64,000 bases of DNA from Azonexus hydrophilus. Lineage in GTDB: Bacteria; Pseudomonadota; Gammaproteobacteria; Burkholderiales; Rhodocyclaceae. Each line of letters opens with the position of its first letter. Position 1 is the stretch's first letter. The DNA is taken from the NCBI RefSeq assembly GCF_905120355.1, contig NZ_CAJHOB010000011.1:52968-116967 (forward strand), in the 5' to 3' direction. A program made the position numbers and the translations under genes. Below the pieces are notes generated by a model, which had not been told where the DNA came from, ran no database searches, and saw nothing but the letters and a program-made list of their open reading frames with translations. Below, piece after piece: positions 1-8,307 of this stretch.

Positions 1-183
1 GAGAGTGCCTACACCTGGTGGAGCAATCGCGGCCAGGCCTGGGCCAAGAACGTCGGCTGGCGCATCGACTACCAGATCGCCACGCCCGGCATCGCCGCCA
101 GCGCCCGTCAAGCCAGTGTTTACAAAGACGAACGCTTCTCCGACCACGCCCCGCTCAGCATCGATTACGACTGGCGTTTCTGA
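1..183 (+). CDS. xth: exodeoxyribonuclease III, C-terminal end (partial)
   Basis: The reading frame is open from base 1 and stops at TGA 181-183, giving the last 60 residues of a protein whose start lies outside the window. The residues include YTWWSNRG, GWRIDYQ and FSDHAPLSIDYD, which match the C-terminal part of the exonuclease III / AP endonuclease family; the SDH triplet carries the catalytic aspartate-histidine pair. The enzyme cuts DNA at abasic sites and degrades 3' ends in base excision repair. It converges on the polysaccharide cluster, whose last stop is 26 bp away, with no clear terminator between them. Confidence 0.9.
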   Translation, partial: ESAYTWWSNRGQAWAKNVGWRIDYQIATPGIAASARQASVYKDERFSDHAPLSIDYDWRF

Positions 184-208
184 CGACGGCCAACACTCAA
201 GTGCTACT

Positions 209-2200
209 TCAGCCTTGAGCCTGCGCCATCGCTTCCTGCTCCAGGTAAACCCAGTCGACGATGTCATCGCTGGGGCTATAACCCGCCACCAGCTGCTGCA
301 GCATCAAGCGGATGACCCCGACGTCATTGACATTCAGCGCCAACTCCAGCGCGGAAAGTTTGGGCTCAAACTCGGCCCAAGGGATGAAATCCTCATGCGC
401 CTTCATGATGCGCGGGTGCTGGGTCGGTTTGGGGTTGTCGCCGATCAGCAGCTCTTCATAGAGTTTTTCTCCGGGCCGTAGGCCGGAAATTTCAATCGCG
501 ATATCACCGTCGGGATGCTGTTCGTCTTTCACCATCAGCCCCGAGAGCTCCACCATCCGTCGCGCCAGGTCGATGATTTTCACCGGCTGCCCCATGTCGA
601 GCACGAACACGTCGCCCCCCTTGGCCATGGCGCCGGCCTGGATCACCAGTTGAGCCGCTTCCGGGATGGTCATGAAATAGCGGGTGACTTCCGGGTGCGT
701 GAGGGTAATGGGCCCGCCGTCGCGGATCTGCTGGCGGAACTTGGGCACGACCGAGCCCGACGAGCCCAGCACGTTGCCAAAGCGCACCATGCTGAACTTG
801 GTGCCGCTTTGCGTGCCCAGTTGGGTTGCTGCCAAGGCCTGCAGCGCCATTTCCGCTAGGCGCTTGCTGGCACCCATCACATTGGTGGGGCGCACGGCTT
901 TGTCGGTGCTGATGAGCACGAAGTCGCTCACGCCGTTTTCTGCGGCGGCCTGGGCGGTGCGTAGCGTGCCCAGCACGTTGTTCTTGATGCCTGCGGCCGG
1001 ATTGTGTTCCACCAGCGGCACGTGCTTGTAGGCGGCGGCGTGGTAGACCGTGTCCGGGTGCCAGGTGGACATGATCTCGCGCATGCGGTCGTCGTCCTGC
1101 ACCGAAGCCAGAAGAGGCACCAGAATGGGTGGCGTGGCAACGTCCAGCCTAGCCAGTTTCTCTTCCAGTTCCTGGTGAATCGCATAGAGGGCGAATTCGC
1201 TCTGCTCAATCAGCAGCAGCTTGGCGGGATTCACCGCCAAAATCTGGCGGCAAAGTTCGCTGCCGATGGATCCGCCGGCGCCGGTCACTAACACCACCTT
1301 GCCCACGATGTTCTTGGCCAGCAGGATGTGATTGGGCGTCACCGATTCGCGCCCGAGCAAGTCGTCGATATCCAGCTCGCGCAAATCCGACACACTGATC
1401 TTGCCCTGCGCTAGATCAACCAAACTGGGCAGAGTACGTACGGCGACCTGCGCCAGACGAATCTGTGCCAGAATTTCATTACGGCGATGGCGCGACAGAC
1501 GCGGCATCGCCAGCAGAACATCGGCAATACCGAGCGTCTGGACCAGTTCCGGCAAATCGTCCGGGCGATAAATCGGCTGACCATTCAAGACCTGGCCGTG
1601 CAAACGGTCATCGTCGTCGAGAAAACCCACCACCTGCATTTCCGTGCTGTGGATCATCGCCTGCGCCAGTTGCCGCCCGGTGGTGCCGGCCCCATAAATC
1701 AGCACCCTGGGCCGCGATGCCCGACGTAGCAGGCTACGATATTCATCCCCCAGCCACAGGCGCACCATAAGCCGCGAGGCCCCGACCAGAAGGAGCAACA
1801 GAATCGGCTGGAGGATGCCCACAGTGCGCGGCACCCCGGCCACACCGATTGCCATGAAAACTGCCGCATACGCCACACCATACACTGCCACTGCACGCGC
1901 TACCGCCAGCAAGGCGGGCCAGCCGCTATAGCGGAAGATAGCCCGGTACAGCCCTGAAATGATGAACACTGGTACGGCCAAACCAACCGACACAACCGCA
2001 GCCCACAATGGTTGCCCGGTCAGCGGCACGAAGACGCCTAGGCGCAAATAATAGGCCAGCCACACAGCGAGGACACAAAGAGACACATCCAGACCCAGGG
2101 CTACCAAGCGCTTGGCAAACCGTGGCAACGCGAGGACCGGGATCGTCAGTTGCCGCATATAACTCGACACAAAGCGCAATTTACCTGCTCGCTCGCTCAT
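209..2200 (-). CDS. wbpM: nucleotide-sugar 4,6-dehydratase, WbpM/PglF/CapD family
   Basis: A 663-residue membrane-anchored short-chain dehydrogenase that removes water from UDP-GlcNAc to give the 4-keto-6-deoxy sugar. Four membrane segments lie between residues about 33 and 147. A first Rossmann motif (GAGTTG, 170-175) is followed by the catalytic domain with TGAGGSIG at 306-313 and STDKAVRP-NVMGASK at 431-446; the usual Tyr of the Y-x-x-x-K pair is Met442, as in the large WbpM/PglF subclass. The frame is open 264 bp further upstream, but ATG 2200 forms an ATGA overlap with the aminotransferase before it and the upstream part lies inside that gene, so I chose 2200. It is the last gene of the cluster and probably supplies the first sugar of the repeat unit together with its two upstream neighbours. 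Confidence 0.93.
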   Translation of the reverse strand: MSERAGKLRFVSSYMRQLTIPVLALPRFAKRLVALGLDVSLCVLAVWLAYYLRLGVFVPLTGQPLWAAVVSVGLAVPVFIISGLYRAIFRYSGWPALLAVARAVAVYGVAYAAVFMAIGVAGVPRTVGILQPILLLLLVGASRLMVRLWLGDEYRSLLRRASRPRVLIYGAGTTGRQLAQAMIHSTEMQVVGFLDDDDRLHGQVLNGQPIYRPDDLPELVQTLGIADVLLAMPRLSRHRRNEILAQIRLAQVAVRTLPSLVDLAQGKISVSDLRELDIDDLLGRESVTPNHILLAKNIVGKVVLVTGAGGSIGSELCRQILAVNPAKLLLIEQSEFALYAIHQELEEKLARLDVATPPILVPLLASVQDDDRMREIMSTWHPDTVYHAAAYKHVPLVEHNPAAGIKNNVLGTLRTAQAAAENGVSDFVLISTDKAVRPTNVMGASKRLAEMALQALAATQLGTQSGTKFSMVRFGNVLGSSGSVVPKFRQQIRDGGPITLTHPEVTRYFMTIPEAAQLVIQAGAMAKGGDVFVLDMGQPVKIIDLARRMVELSGLMVKDEQHPDGDIAIEISGLRPGEKLYEELLIGDNPKPTQHPRIMKAHEDFIPWAEFEPKLSALELALNVNDVGVIRLMLQQLVAGYSPSDDIVDWVYLEQEAMAQAQG

Positions 2201-3375
2201 CCGTGTTGAGCCCTTTGCATGACCTGCCGGATCGCAGCGCAAGTCTGATCCATTTCTACAGCGGACAAAGTAGGATGCACTAGGAACATCACACTCGTTT
2301 CTCCCAAGCCCTGCGCCACAGGCAACCGTGTGCCTGGCCGCCATCCCGTATTGTCGAATGCCTTTTCCAGATACACCTCCGAGCAGGAGCCCTGGTAGCA
2401 AGGCACTCCAAGAGCATTGATTTCGGCGACAATCCGGTCGCGACTCCAACCCGTCGCCAAGCATTCAGGGCGCACATAAACATAGCACTTGTACTGCGCA
2501 TGCTGACTTCCTTCCGGCAATTGAGGCGCGTACAACGCCTGGAATTCCCTGCAAACGGTCTGGATTTGCTCACTGTTGGCCGTACGTTTCGCCGTCCACT
2601 CCGCCATACGCCGCAACTGGATACGCCCGATCACAGCTTGCATTTCGAGCATGCGCCAGTTGGTACCAAATGATTCATGCAGCCAACGAAATCCCGGTGG
2701 ATGTTCACGCTCGTAAACTACGGCATAGCTTTTGCCGTGATCCTTGAAACTCCACATGCTGCGCCACAAGGCTTCATCATTAGTGGTTACCATGCCGCCC
2801 TCGCCGCCGGTGGTCATGATTTTGTCCTGGCAGAACGACCACGCCCCCACATGCCCGATCGAGCCCACCGAGCGCCCCTTGTAGCGCGCCCCGTGTGCCT
2901 GAGCACAATCCTCGATCACTTTCAGCCCGTACTGTTCGGCTAGTTCCATGATTGGGTCCATGTCGCACGGCCAGCCCGCCAGATGCACGCAGATCACCGC
3001 CCGTGTGCGCGGCGTCAGCACGTGGGCAATGGTCTCTGCCGTCAGATTGCCGCTTTCCGGCGCCACATCCGCAAACACCGGCGTCGCCCCCGCATTGACC
3101 ACACACGACACGCTCGCGATAAAGGTCCGCGGCGTCACCACCACCTCGTCACCAGGGCCAATGCCCAGCGCATGCAGCGCCACGTCCAGCGCCAGAGTGC
3201 CGTTGGCCAGCGCCACCGCGTAGCGGGTGCCCGCCCAAGCGGCGTATTCCTGCTCGAACGCGCGGCACTCGGTGCCCGTCCAGTAATTCACCTTGTTCGA
3301 CAGCAGCACGTCGCGTACCGCATCGGTCTCTTCCTGCGTGAAGGAGGGCCACGGACTAAAGGGTGTGTTCAGCAT
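2197..3375 (-). CDS. DegT/DnrJ/EryC1/StrS sugar aminotransferase
   Basis: A 392-residue PLP enzyme of the sugar aminotransferase family. The PLP lysine is expected at Lys185 in QDKIMTTGGEGG, and EDCAQAHG (155-162) holds the Asp that pairs with the pyridine nitrogen. The substrate is most likely the 4-keto-6-deoxy sugar made by the WbpM-like protein, because the two genes overlap by four bases and an acetyltransferase precedes it; that would parallel PglE of bacillosamine synthesis. The assignment to the family is firm, the substrate is inferred from context. Confidence 0.88.
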   Translation of the reverse strand: MLNTPFSPWPSFTQEETDAVRDVLLSNKVNYWTGTECRAFEQEYAAWAGTRYAVALANGTLALDVALHALGIGPGDEVVVTPRTFIASVSCVVNAGATPVFADVAPESGNLTAETIAHVLTPRTRAVICVHLAGWPCDMDPIMELAEQYGLKVIEDCAQAHGARYKGRSVGSIGHVGAWSFCQDKIMTTGGEGGMVTTNDEALWRSMWSFKDHGKSYAVVYEREHPPGFRWLHESFGTNWRMLEMQAVIGRIQLRRMAEWTAKRTANSEQIQTVCREFQALYAPQLPEGSQHAQYKCYVYVRPECLATGWSRDRIVAEINALGVPCYQGSCSEVYLEKAFDNTGWRPGTRLPVAQGLGETSVMFLVHPTLSAVEMDQTCAAIRQVMQRAQHG

Positions 3376-3378
3376 CTA

Positions 3379-4038
3379 TCAATCCTTGTTCATGATCCGC
3401 GCCGGGTTGCCCACCACCGTGGCGCCAGCCGGTACGTCTCTAGTCACCACTGCACCCATGCCGACCACGGCACCCTGGCCAATGACCAGCGGCTGCCCCG
3501 GCTTTCCCTGCTTTAGCATGGCGCCGGTGCCGATATAGGCGTGATCCTCGATGACCACATTGCCGTTGCATTTAACCCCTGGGGCAAAGGTTACGAAGTC
3601 GCCGATCACGCAATCGTGCTCGACATAGCTGTAGAGATTGGCGTGAAAATGTTTTCCGATCCGGACATTCGAAGTGATGGTAACGAAGGGGCTTAACACC
3701 CCCCCCTCCCCAATTACGACGTCATCCATCACAACCACATTAGCCGCAGTTAGCGACCAAGTACGCAGGCCATCGGCCGCACACCGGGCGGCTAACCGCC
3801 GACGTACGGTGTTATTGGCAATAGCCAGTACGATGTAACGCTCGCGTGCTTGCTCCGCCAGAAAATCACCATAGGCCAGCACCCGCTGTCCATTGATGCT
3901 CGGTACGACAGGCGCATCATCCACAAATACCAGACAATCGGGCGCCACCCCCTGGCGACACAATTGCTCTCGTGCCAGTGGCATGACCCCTCGGCCGCAC
4001 CCACTCGCACCGTAAACCGCATACAGTGCCTCCTTCAT
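3379..4038 (-). CDS. NeuD/PglD-family sugar O/N-acetyltransferase
   Basis: A 219-residue two-domain protein. Residues 1-80 form a small nucleotide-binding-like domain starting AVYGASGCGRGV; from about residue 85 on there is a left-handed beta-helix of hexapeptide repeats (VVIGEGGVLSP, VRIGKHFHAN, CVIGDFVTFAP, VVIEDHAYIG), ending GNPARIM. This is the sialic acid acetyltransferase NeuD / PglD fold, which acetylates a sugar amino or hydroxyl group with acetyl-CoA. Placed between a small phosphoglycosyl transferase and a DegT aminotransferase it probably N-acetylates the 4-amino sugar. Start ATG 4038 overlaps the stop of the upstream gene (ATGA), and only 3 bp separate it from the aminotransferase. 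Confidence 0.85.
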   Translation of the reverse strand: MKEALYAVYGASGCGRGVMPLAREQLCRQGVAPDCLVFVDDAPVVPSINGQRVLAYGDFLAEQARERYIVLAIANNTVRRRLAARCAADGLRTWSLTAANVVVMDDVVIGEGGVLSPFVTITSNVRIGKHFHANLYSYVEHDCVIGDFVTFAPGVKCNGNVVIEDHAYIGTGAMLKQGKPGQPLVIGQGAVVGMGAVVTRDVPAGATVVGNPARIMNKD

Positions 4039-4643
4039 TTGGCTTCTCCTTCAGGCATCCCGGTAAACTTAGGCATCGTCGCCTCACCTTCAGCGCTGAT
4101 CCCCTCGCGCACGAATACCTTCTTCACCGTTAACGCCAAGATCTTCAGATCCAGCCAAAACGACCGGTTGTCCACATACCAAACGTCGAGGCGGAACTTC
4201 TCCTCCCAACTCAATGCATTGCGCCCGTTGACCTGCGCCCAGCCGGTCACCCCAGGGCGCACCTCGTGCCGACGGGCCTGCTCGGGCGAATACAGCGGCA
4301 GGTATTCCATCAGCAGTGGCCGCGGCCCCACCAGGCTCATGTCGCCCTTGAGTACGTTCCAAAGTTCGGGCAGCTCGTCCAGGCTTGCCGCACGCAGGAA
4401 ACTACCGAAGGGCGTCATGCGCTCGGAGTCGGGCAGCGGCTGCCCATCCGGGGCGAGCGCGTCGCGCATGGTGCGGAATTTGACCATCTGGAAGGGCTTA
4501 CCGTGCAGCCCCGGGCGGATCTGACGAAAGAAAACAGGCGAACCCAATTTCTTATGAATTTGCCAGGCGATGATCGCCATCACTGGGGCAAGTATTAGTA
4601 AAGCGAGCCCCGAGCCTATGATGTCTAAAAACCGTTTGATCAT
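4035..4643 (-). CDS. PglC/WcaJ-type phosphoglycosyl transferase
   Basis: A protein of about 202 residues of the bacterial sugar transferase family that loads the first sugar-1-phosphate on undecaprenyl phosphate. It has the minimal monotopic architecture: one membrane helix (residues 2-25), then PVFFRQIRPG, MVKFRTM, the catalytic Asp-Glu dyad in LDELPELWN, and LVGPRP with GVTGWAQVNGR near the end. That size is the PglC class rather than the large WcaJ class. I chose ATG 4643 (MIKRFLDI), the usual family start; the frame is open to GTG 4688 and ATG 4670 is also possible. The neighbours fit a di-N-acetylbacillosamine-type priming step. Confidence 0.88.
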   Translation of the reverse strand: MIKRFLDIIGSGLALLILAPVMAIIAWQIHKKLGSPVFFRQIRPGLHGKPFQMVKFRTMRDALAPDGQPLPDSERMTPFGSFLRAASLDELPELWNVLKGDMSLVGPRPLLMEYLPLYSPEQARRHEVRPGVTGWAQVNGRNALSWEEKFRLDVWYVDNRSFWLDLKILALTVKKVFVREGISAEGEATMPKFTGMPEGEAK

Positions 4644-4677
4644 AAATCGCAAGAACTTTCCAACCTGCATGACAGAG

Positions 4678-5982
4678 TCAAAGACCACGATCTAGCCTCA
4701 CACGTCGTAAAACCAACTGCCACGCCAGCACCCCGAAACTTATCCACAGCAGCATTGCCGGCATACGTACTCTGTACAAAGAGCCGATATTTACCGTCGC
4801 CAGGACATATATCGCCACCCATGACAGGGTGAACAACAGCAACATCACCACAGCCAATTGTCGCGGTTGCTCCATTGGCGCAATCCTTCTGCGATCAATA
4901 AATGCAGCAGCACCTAAGCCGACAAAAGAAAAATAGAGAACTGACATCTCCAGTGCAGCGACTGCTCTCATGACTTTGCTGCCCGGAGCCTTCCCCTGAT
5001 CGAACCAATGCGATGGGAAAGGGGCTAACAAAGCCACCTGCAGCATTCGAGGAAAATAACCAATGACGTCGGCAGCCTGCCTGAAAACCCTCTCAGTATC
5101 GATACTAGACCCTGCCTCAGGGTAACCACTTATGAGATGCTTTCGTGCACGTGCAATATTTTCCAGCTTCTGGTCAAACATTCGCAACGGCAAGGTGTAA
5201 TTCCATTGAACACACACAACAGGATCTGGTCCCGTAGCAGCACCAGCACCAGTACCAGTACCAAGGCCAAAATTTACGCTCATGCTAATGGTAATTGCCA
5301 GTCCCGCCGCCAGCAGCAAGTTCGGTTTGCGCAACCGGATCCATATCGTCACAGCACATAGCAGCATTACAGACTGGCCCAGCAGCAACAATTCGAGTGC
5401 ATACGGTCGCACATACCCTATGGCCAGATTGCCCAATAGCAAAATCACGCAGCCAATAGCTGTAAACGGCACTTCACGAGTCAGCATCCGCACCCAAACA
5501 GCTAATATTGAGAACAGACCGGCTAATACCCATATATCCTTGTGAATCTGACCGAAGACCATAACTAACGAAGGCATCAGAAACATCGGCAATAACGCCA
5601 GCAAACTTTCTCGTATCCGGCCCGAAATGTCGTGCAAGATCGAGTACAAAGCGGCCAGAGCAACACCATAAAGAATCGCATTAACTGGAAGCACTACCCA
5701 TGGCTGACGAATGCCAGTTAACGCATACAAGAAACTGGCGACCCCTGCTGGCGCCTGCCCCTTAGGCCGCGCACTCCAAGCCTGCCATCCCTCTAAGTGT
5801 ATTTGGTCAGCCATTTGAACGGCCAACTCGTGGAAGTAAACCCAATCCCCCCCAGCAAGCAGGCCATTTCCCCCGTGCCATGGAGTCAATGGGATCACAA
5901 TAAGCTGTAGTAACGCTGCCACTAAGAGCGCAAATACTCCACCGCCCAGCGCGATGGTGAGGTGTATTTTATGTTTCTCCAT
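4678..5982 (-). CDS. polytopic membrane protein, candidate Wzy-like polymerase
   Basis: A 434-residue protein with about ten hydrophobic segments (first at 8-32, then around 93, 125, 148, 175, 198, 222 and three more after 330) and a long soluble stretch between roughly 240 and 330. I do not recognise a named family, although the N-terminal region with GGDWVYFHELAVQ and ARPKGQAPAG looks conserved and may face the periplasm. A short low-complexity run GLGTGTGAGAATG is encoded by a CCAGTA-type simple repeat near 5230-5265. Since the cluster has a flippase but no other polytopic enzyme, this is the best candidate for the O-unit polymerase. The stop lies 34 bp before the chosen start of the next gene. 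Confidence 0.7.
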   Translation of the reverse strand: MEKHKIHLTIALGGGVFALLVAALLQLIVIPLTPWHGGNGLLAGGDWVYFHELAVQMADQIHLEGWQAWSARPKGQAPAGVASFLYALTGIRQPWVVLPVNAILYGVALAALYSILHDISGRIRESLLALLPMFLMPSLVMVFGQIHKDIWVLAGLFSILAVWVRMLTREVPFTAIGCVILLLGNLAIGYVRPYALELLLLGQSVMLLCAVTIWIRLRKPNLLLAAGLAITISMSVNFGLGTGTGAGAATGPDPVVCVQWNYTLPLRMFDQKLENIARARKHLISGYPEAGSSIDTERVFRQAADVIGYFPRMLQVALLAPFPSHWFDQGKAPGSKVMRAVAALEMSVLYFSFVGLGAAAFIDRRRIAPMEQPRQLAVVMLLLFTLSWVAIYVLATVNIGSLYRVRMPAMLLWISFGVLAWQLVLRRVRLDRGL

Positions 5983-5997
5983 TAACCACCGCGCGAA

Positions 5998-7149
5998 TCA
6001 TTTTCCCTCGCCTTGGCTCAGCTCAGCAAAACCGAGTATCCGCAGAAGTACCGGGTTGATTTTATCCACATCAAACCGCTCCTCTGCTAGCCTACGGCTC
6101 TCGCTCCCCATGCTTGCCACACAATCTGGGGTTTGAACAAATTGCATCATGGCTGAAGCAAGGGCTTCAACATCACGTGGGGGGACCATAAACCCATTCA
6201 CCCCATTTACCACCGTTTCACGGCACCCGGGCACATCCGTCGTGATTACAGGTCGCCCCATTGCCATCGCCTCTTGCGTACTACGCGGAACGCCTTCCCG
6301 GTAATACGATGGCAGAACAAAGACGCTGGTCTGCGCCAACCAGGGTTTAACATCCACCTGACCGGGCCACTCCACTGTGCCGTCGTCAAGCCACGGCTGA
6401 ATATCCGCACGACCAAGCGCACCAGGATTATCGTCCAGCCCACCCAGCAAACAAAAACGCACATGAGGGTACCGAGCCTTCACCAAACGCGCAGCTTGCA
6501 GATATTCCATGATCCCTTTCTCTCTAAGCAAACGAGCGATGAGCGTAAATGTAATGGGGTGAGTATGCGGCGGCTGCACAGGCCATTCTTGCAAAGGGAC
6601 ACCTATCCCCCCCAAGACAACAATTTTTTCAGGATCAAGGCCGCACAAGCGTTCAAGATCGGCAGCATCGTCTGGATTCAGCACCACAACCTTGTGTGCG
6701 AAATGAAACGCCGCACGATATAAACGAGTTATGACCCAAGCCAAGAGGCGTTGGCTGAGCAAACGTCCTCCTACCCCCTCGGTGAACGCATAGCCCATGC
6801 CTTCCACCATAGCCACACGGCGTGGCACGCCAGCCAAGGTGGCTGCCAAAATCCCCCAGACATTGGTTTTGGCAGCGTAGGTAAACACCGCCTCAGGTTT
6901 TTGATCTTTGAAACAGCGCCACAGCTGCCAAAGGGTTCTTAGATCGGTCAATGGGTTCAGTCCCGATCGCGACAAACGGTAACCCTCTGTCCGCACACCC
7001 ATACCCTGTACAGCCTTGACAGCATCTGGCTGCCAGTCAGGAGCTAGCGCAAACACATTGACCCTCCGTTTTCGCAGGTCCACGATCATCGGGCCACGGA
7101 AATTTATCAACGAATGTGAATAATGCGAAACTATGCTAATAGATTTCAA
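5998..7149 (-). CDS. glycosyltransferase family 4, PglA-like
   Basis: A 383-residue GT-B fold glycosyltransferase. The N-terminus (ISIVSHYSHSLINFRGPMI) and the stretch ALVNVFALAPDW-like to AAKTNVWGILAATLAG resemble transferases such as PglA that add the second sugar to lipid-linked bacillosamine. The C-terminal donor domain has FVLPSYYREGVPRSTQEAMAMG with the E-x7-E pattern, and VNGFMVPPRD. The frame is open to 7218 but inside the previous gene; TTG 7149 is preceded by GGAG at a good distance and lies 13 bp after the upstream stop, so I chose this TTG start. Probable inverting or retaining activity and exact sugar cannot be read from the sequence. Confidence 0.85.
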   Translation of the reverse strand: MKSISIVSHYSHSLINFRGPMIVDLRKRRVNVFALAPDWQPDAVKAVQGMGVRTEGYRLSRSGLNPLTDLRTLWQLWRCFKDQKPEAVFTYAAKTNVWGILAATLAGVPRRVAMVEGMGYAFTEGVGGRLLSQRLLAWVITRLYRAAFHFAHKVVVLNPDDAADLERLCGLDPEKIVVLGGIGVPLQEWPVQPPHTHPITFTLIARLLREKGIMEYLQAARLVKARYPHVRFCLLGGLDDNPGALGRADIQPWLDDGTVEWPGQVDVKPWLAQTSVFVLPSYYREGVPRSTQEAMAMGRPVITTDVPGCRETVVNGVNGFMVPPRDVEALASAMMQFVQTPDCVASMGSESRRLAEERFDVDKINPVLLRILGFAELSQGEGK

Positions 7150-7162
7150 AATAACTCCGCGC

Positions 7163-8290
7163 TTATACCGGGTGTACACCAAGACGATCTTTTCCAACAA
7201 GATCTGCCACCAATGCATGTAGTAAGTTTTTTTTGTCGATTAATTTTTTTGCGCTAACAGAAACATCTTCCTTCGCCATGCTCCTAGACTCTCTTGCGAA
7301 CATGATTATTTCGTCAAAATCCGTATTTTCCACCTTTTTAAACAGCCTTCCCGATGGAATCGTATCGGTGTAATCCCCGCAAACAGGCAATCCAAGCATT
7401 AAATATTCGCGCACCTTGAGCGGACAGGCTTGTTTCATTTTGTTTCTATCCAGTGCAAAAGAGGCCAACCCAATCCAGCAGCGTTGACTAAGCTCAAAAA
7501 TCTCTTGGCTCGATAACTCACCATGCACCTTGATGCGCGCGTCATTGTCGATCTGCTTGTACTCTTCCGGGATTCGCCCAACCAAGTGCAAGACAAAATC
7601 ATGACGGCTGTCTTTCAAGGCCAGCAATAGCCTATCAAGGCCGTGCCATGGGGCAAAGTTAGCAACAAACAGCATCTCTGGAACATCTTTTCCCCGACAA
7701 TCCATCAACTGCAAATCCCGGTACAAGACACCATTCGGGTATACGGTCGCTCGTTCTTCATGCACGCCTGACCTGCTCAATTCGTAGTCAACAATTTCTT
7801 GAGTAACGCCAACGATCCCCGTTGCCTTTCTGAGTGTGCTCGGTCCAATCCAAGATTCCAATCTCGCACGAATCAAGCTTGACAACTTCCCGGGCAATGC
7901 TAATTCAGGAACTTCCAGCGTGTGATGAACGAAAAAAACCGGCTTTTTGCACTTACGCACAAAATAAGCCTGGAAAGGATCATGGACGTAGTAGCGCAAC
8001 AGAAAAACGTCCACCTCCGATTGCTGGTTTAGCAACCACCTGTGGTAATTCCTTCTAAGTTTGAGCCAGGATTTCAATGCATCGGCTTTGTTCTCAAGTT
8101 CATGGCAGTTTGTCTTTTCGTCAAACAACATGGTCTTGAATCCACCTCGTGTTCCCTGCGGGCAAAACATTTTCACCCGCCAATTCAGCCCCAACTCCAT
8201 GGCAGCTTCCTGTTCCCAGTCCATTTGTGTGCATATGCCTGATGGAGGGCGCAGCAGGGCTGCGCTATGCAAGAAACGAATATTTTTCAT
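7163..8290 (-). CDS. glycosyltransferase, group 1 type
   Basis: A 375-residue protein with two Rossmann-like halves. The N-terminal half contains FLHSAALLRPPSGICTQMD and HHTLEVPELALPG; the C-terminal half contains EMLFVANFAPWHGLDRLL, VLHLVGRIPEEY and KQACPLKVREYLMLGLPVCGDYTDT, typical of GT4-like donor sites. I chose ATG 8290, which is 17 bp downstream of the asparagine synthetase stop; a longer frame to 8338 would overlap that gene. Base composition is clearly lower in GC than the flanking genes, as often seen in variable glycosyltransferases. Substrates are unknown. Confidence 0.8.
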   Translation of the reverse strand: MKNIRFLHSAALLRPPSGICTQMDWEQEAAMELGLNWRVKMFCPQGTRGGFKTMLFDEKTNCHELENKADALKSWLKLRRNYHRWLLNQQSEVDVFLLRYYVHDPFQAYFVRKCKKPVFFVHHTLEVPELALPGKLSSLIRARLESWIGPSTLRKATGIVGVTQEIVDYELSRSGVHEERATVYPNGVLYRDLQLMDCRGKDVPEMLFVANFAPWHGLDRLLLALKDSRHDFVLHLVGRIPEEYKQIDNDARIKVHGELSSQEIFELSQRCWIGLASFALDRNKMKQACPLKVREYLMLGLPVCGDYTDTIPSGRLFKKVENTDFDEIIMFARESRSMAKEDVSVSAKKLIDKKNLLHALVADLVGKDRLGVHPV

Positions 8291-8307
8291 AGCGATCTTA
8301 TGCTTTC

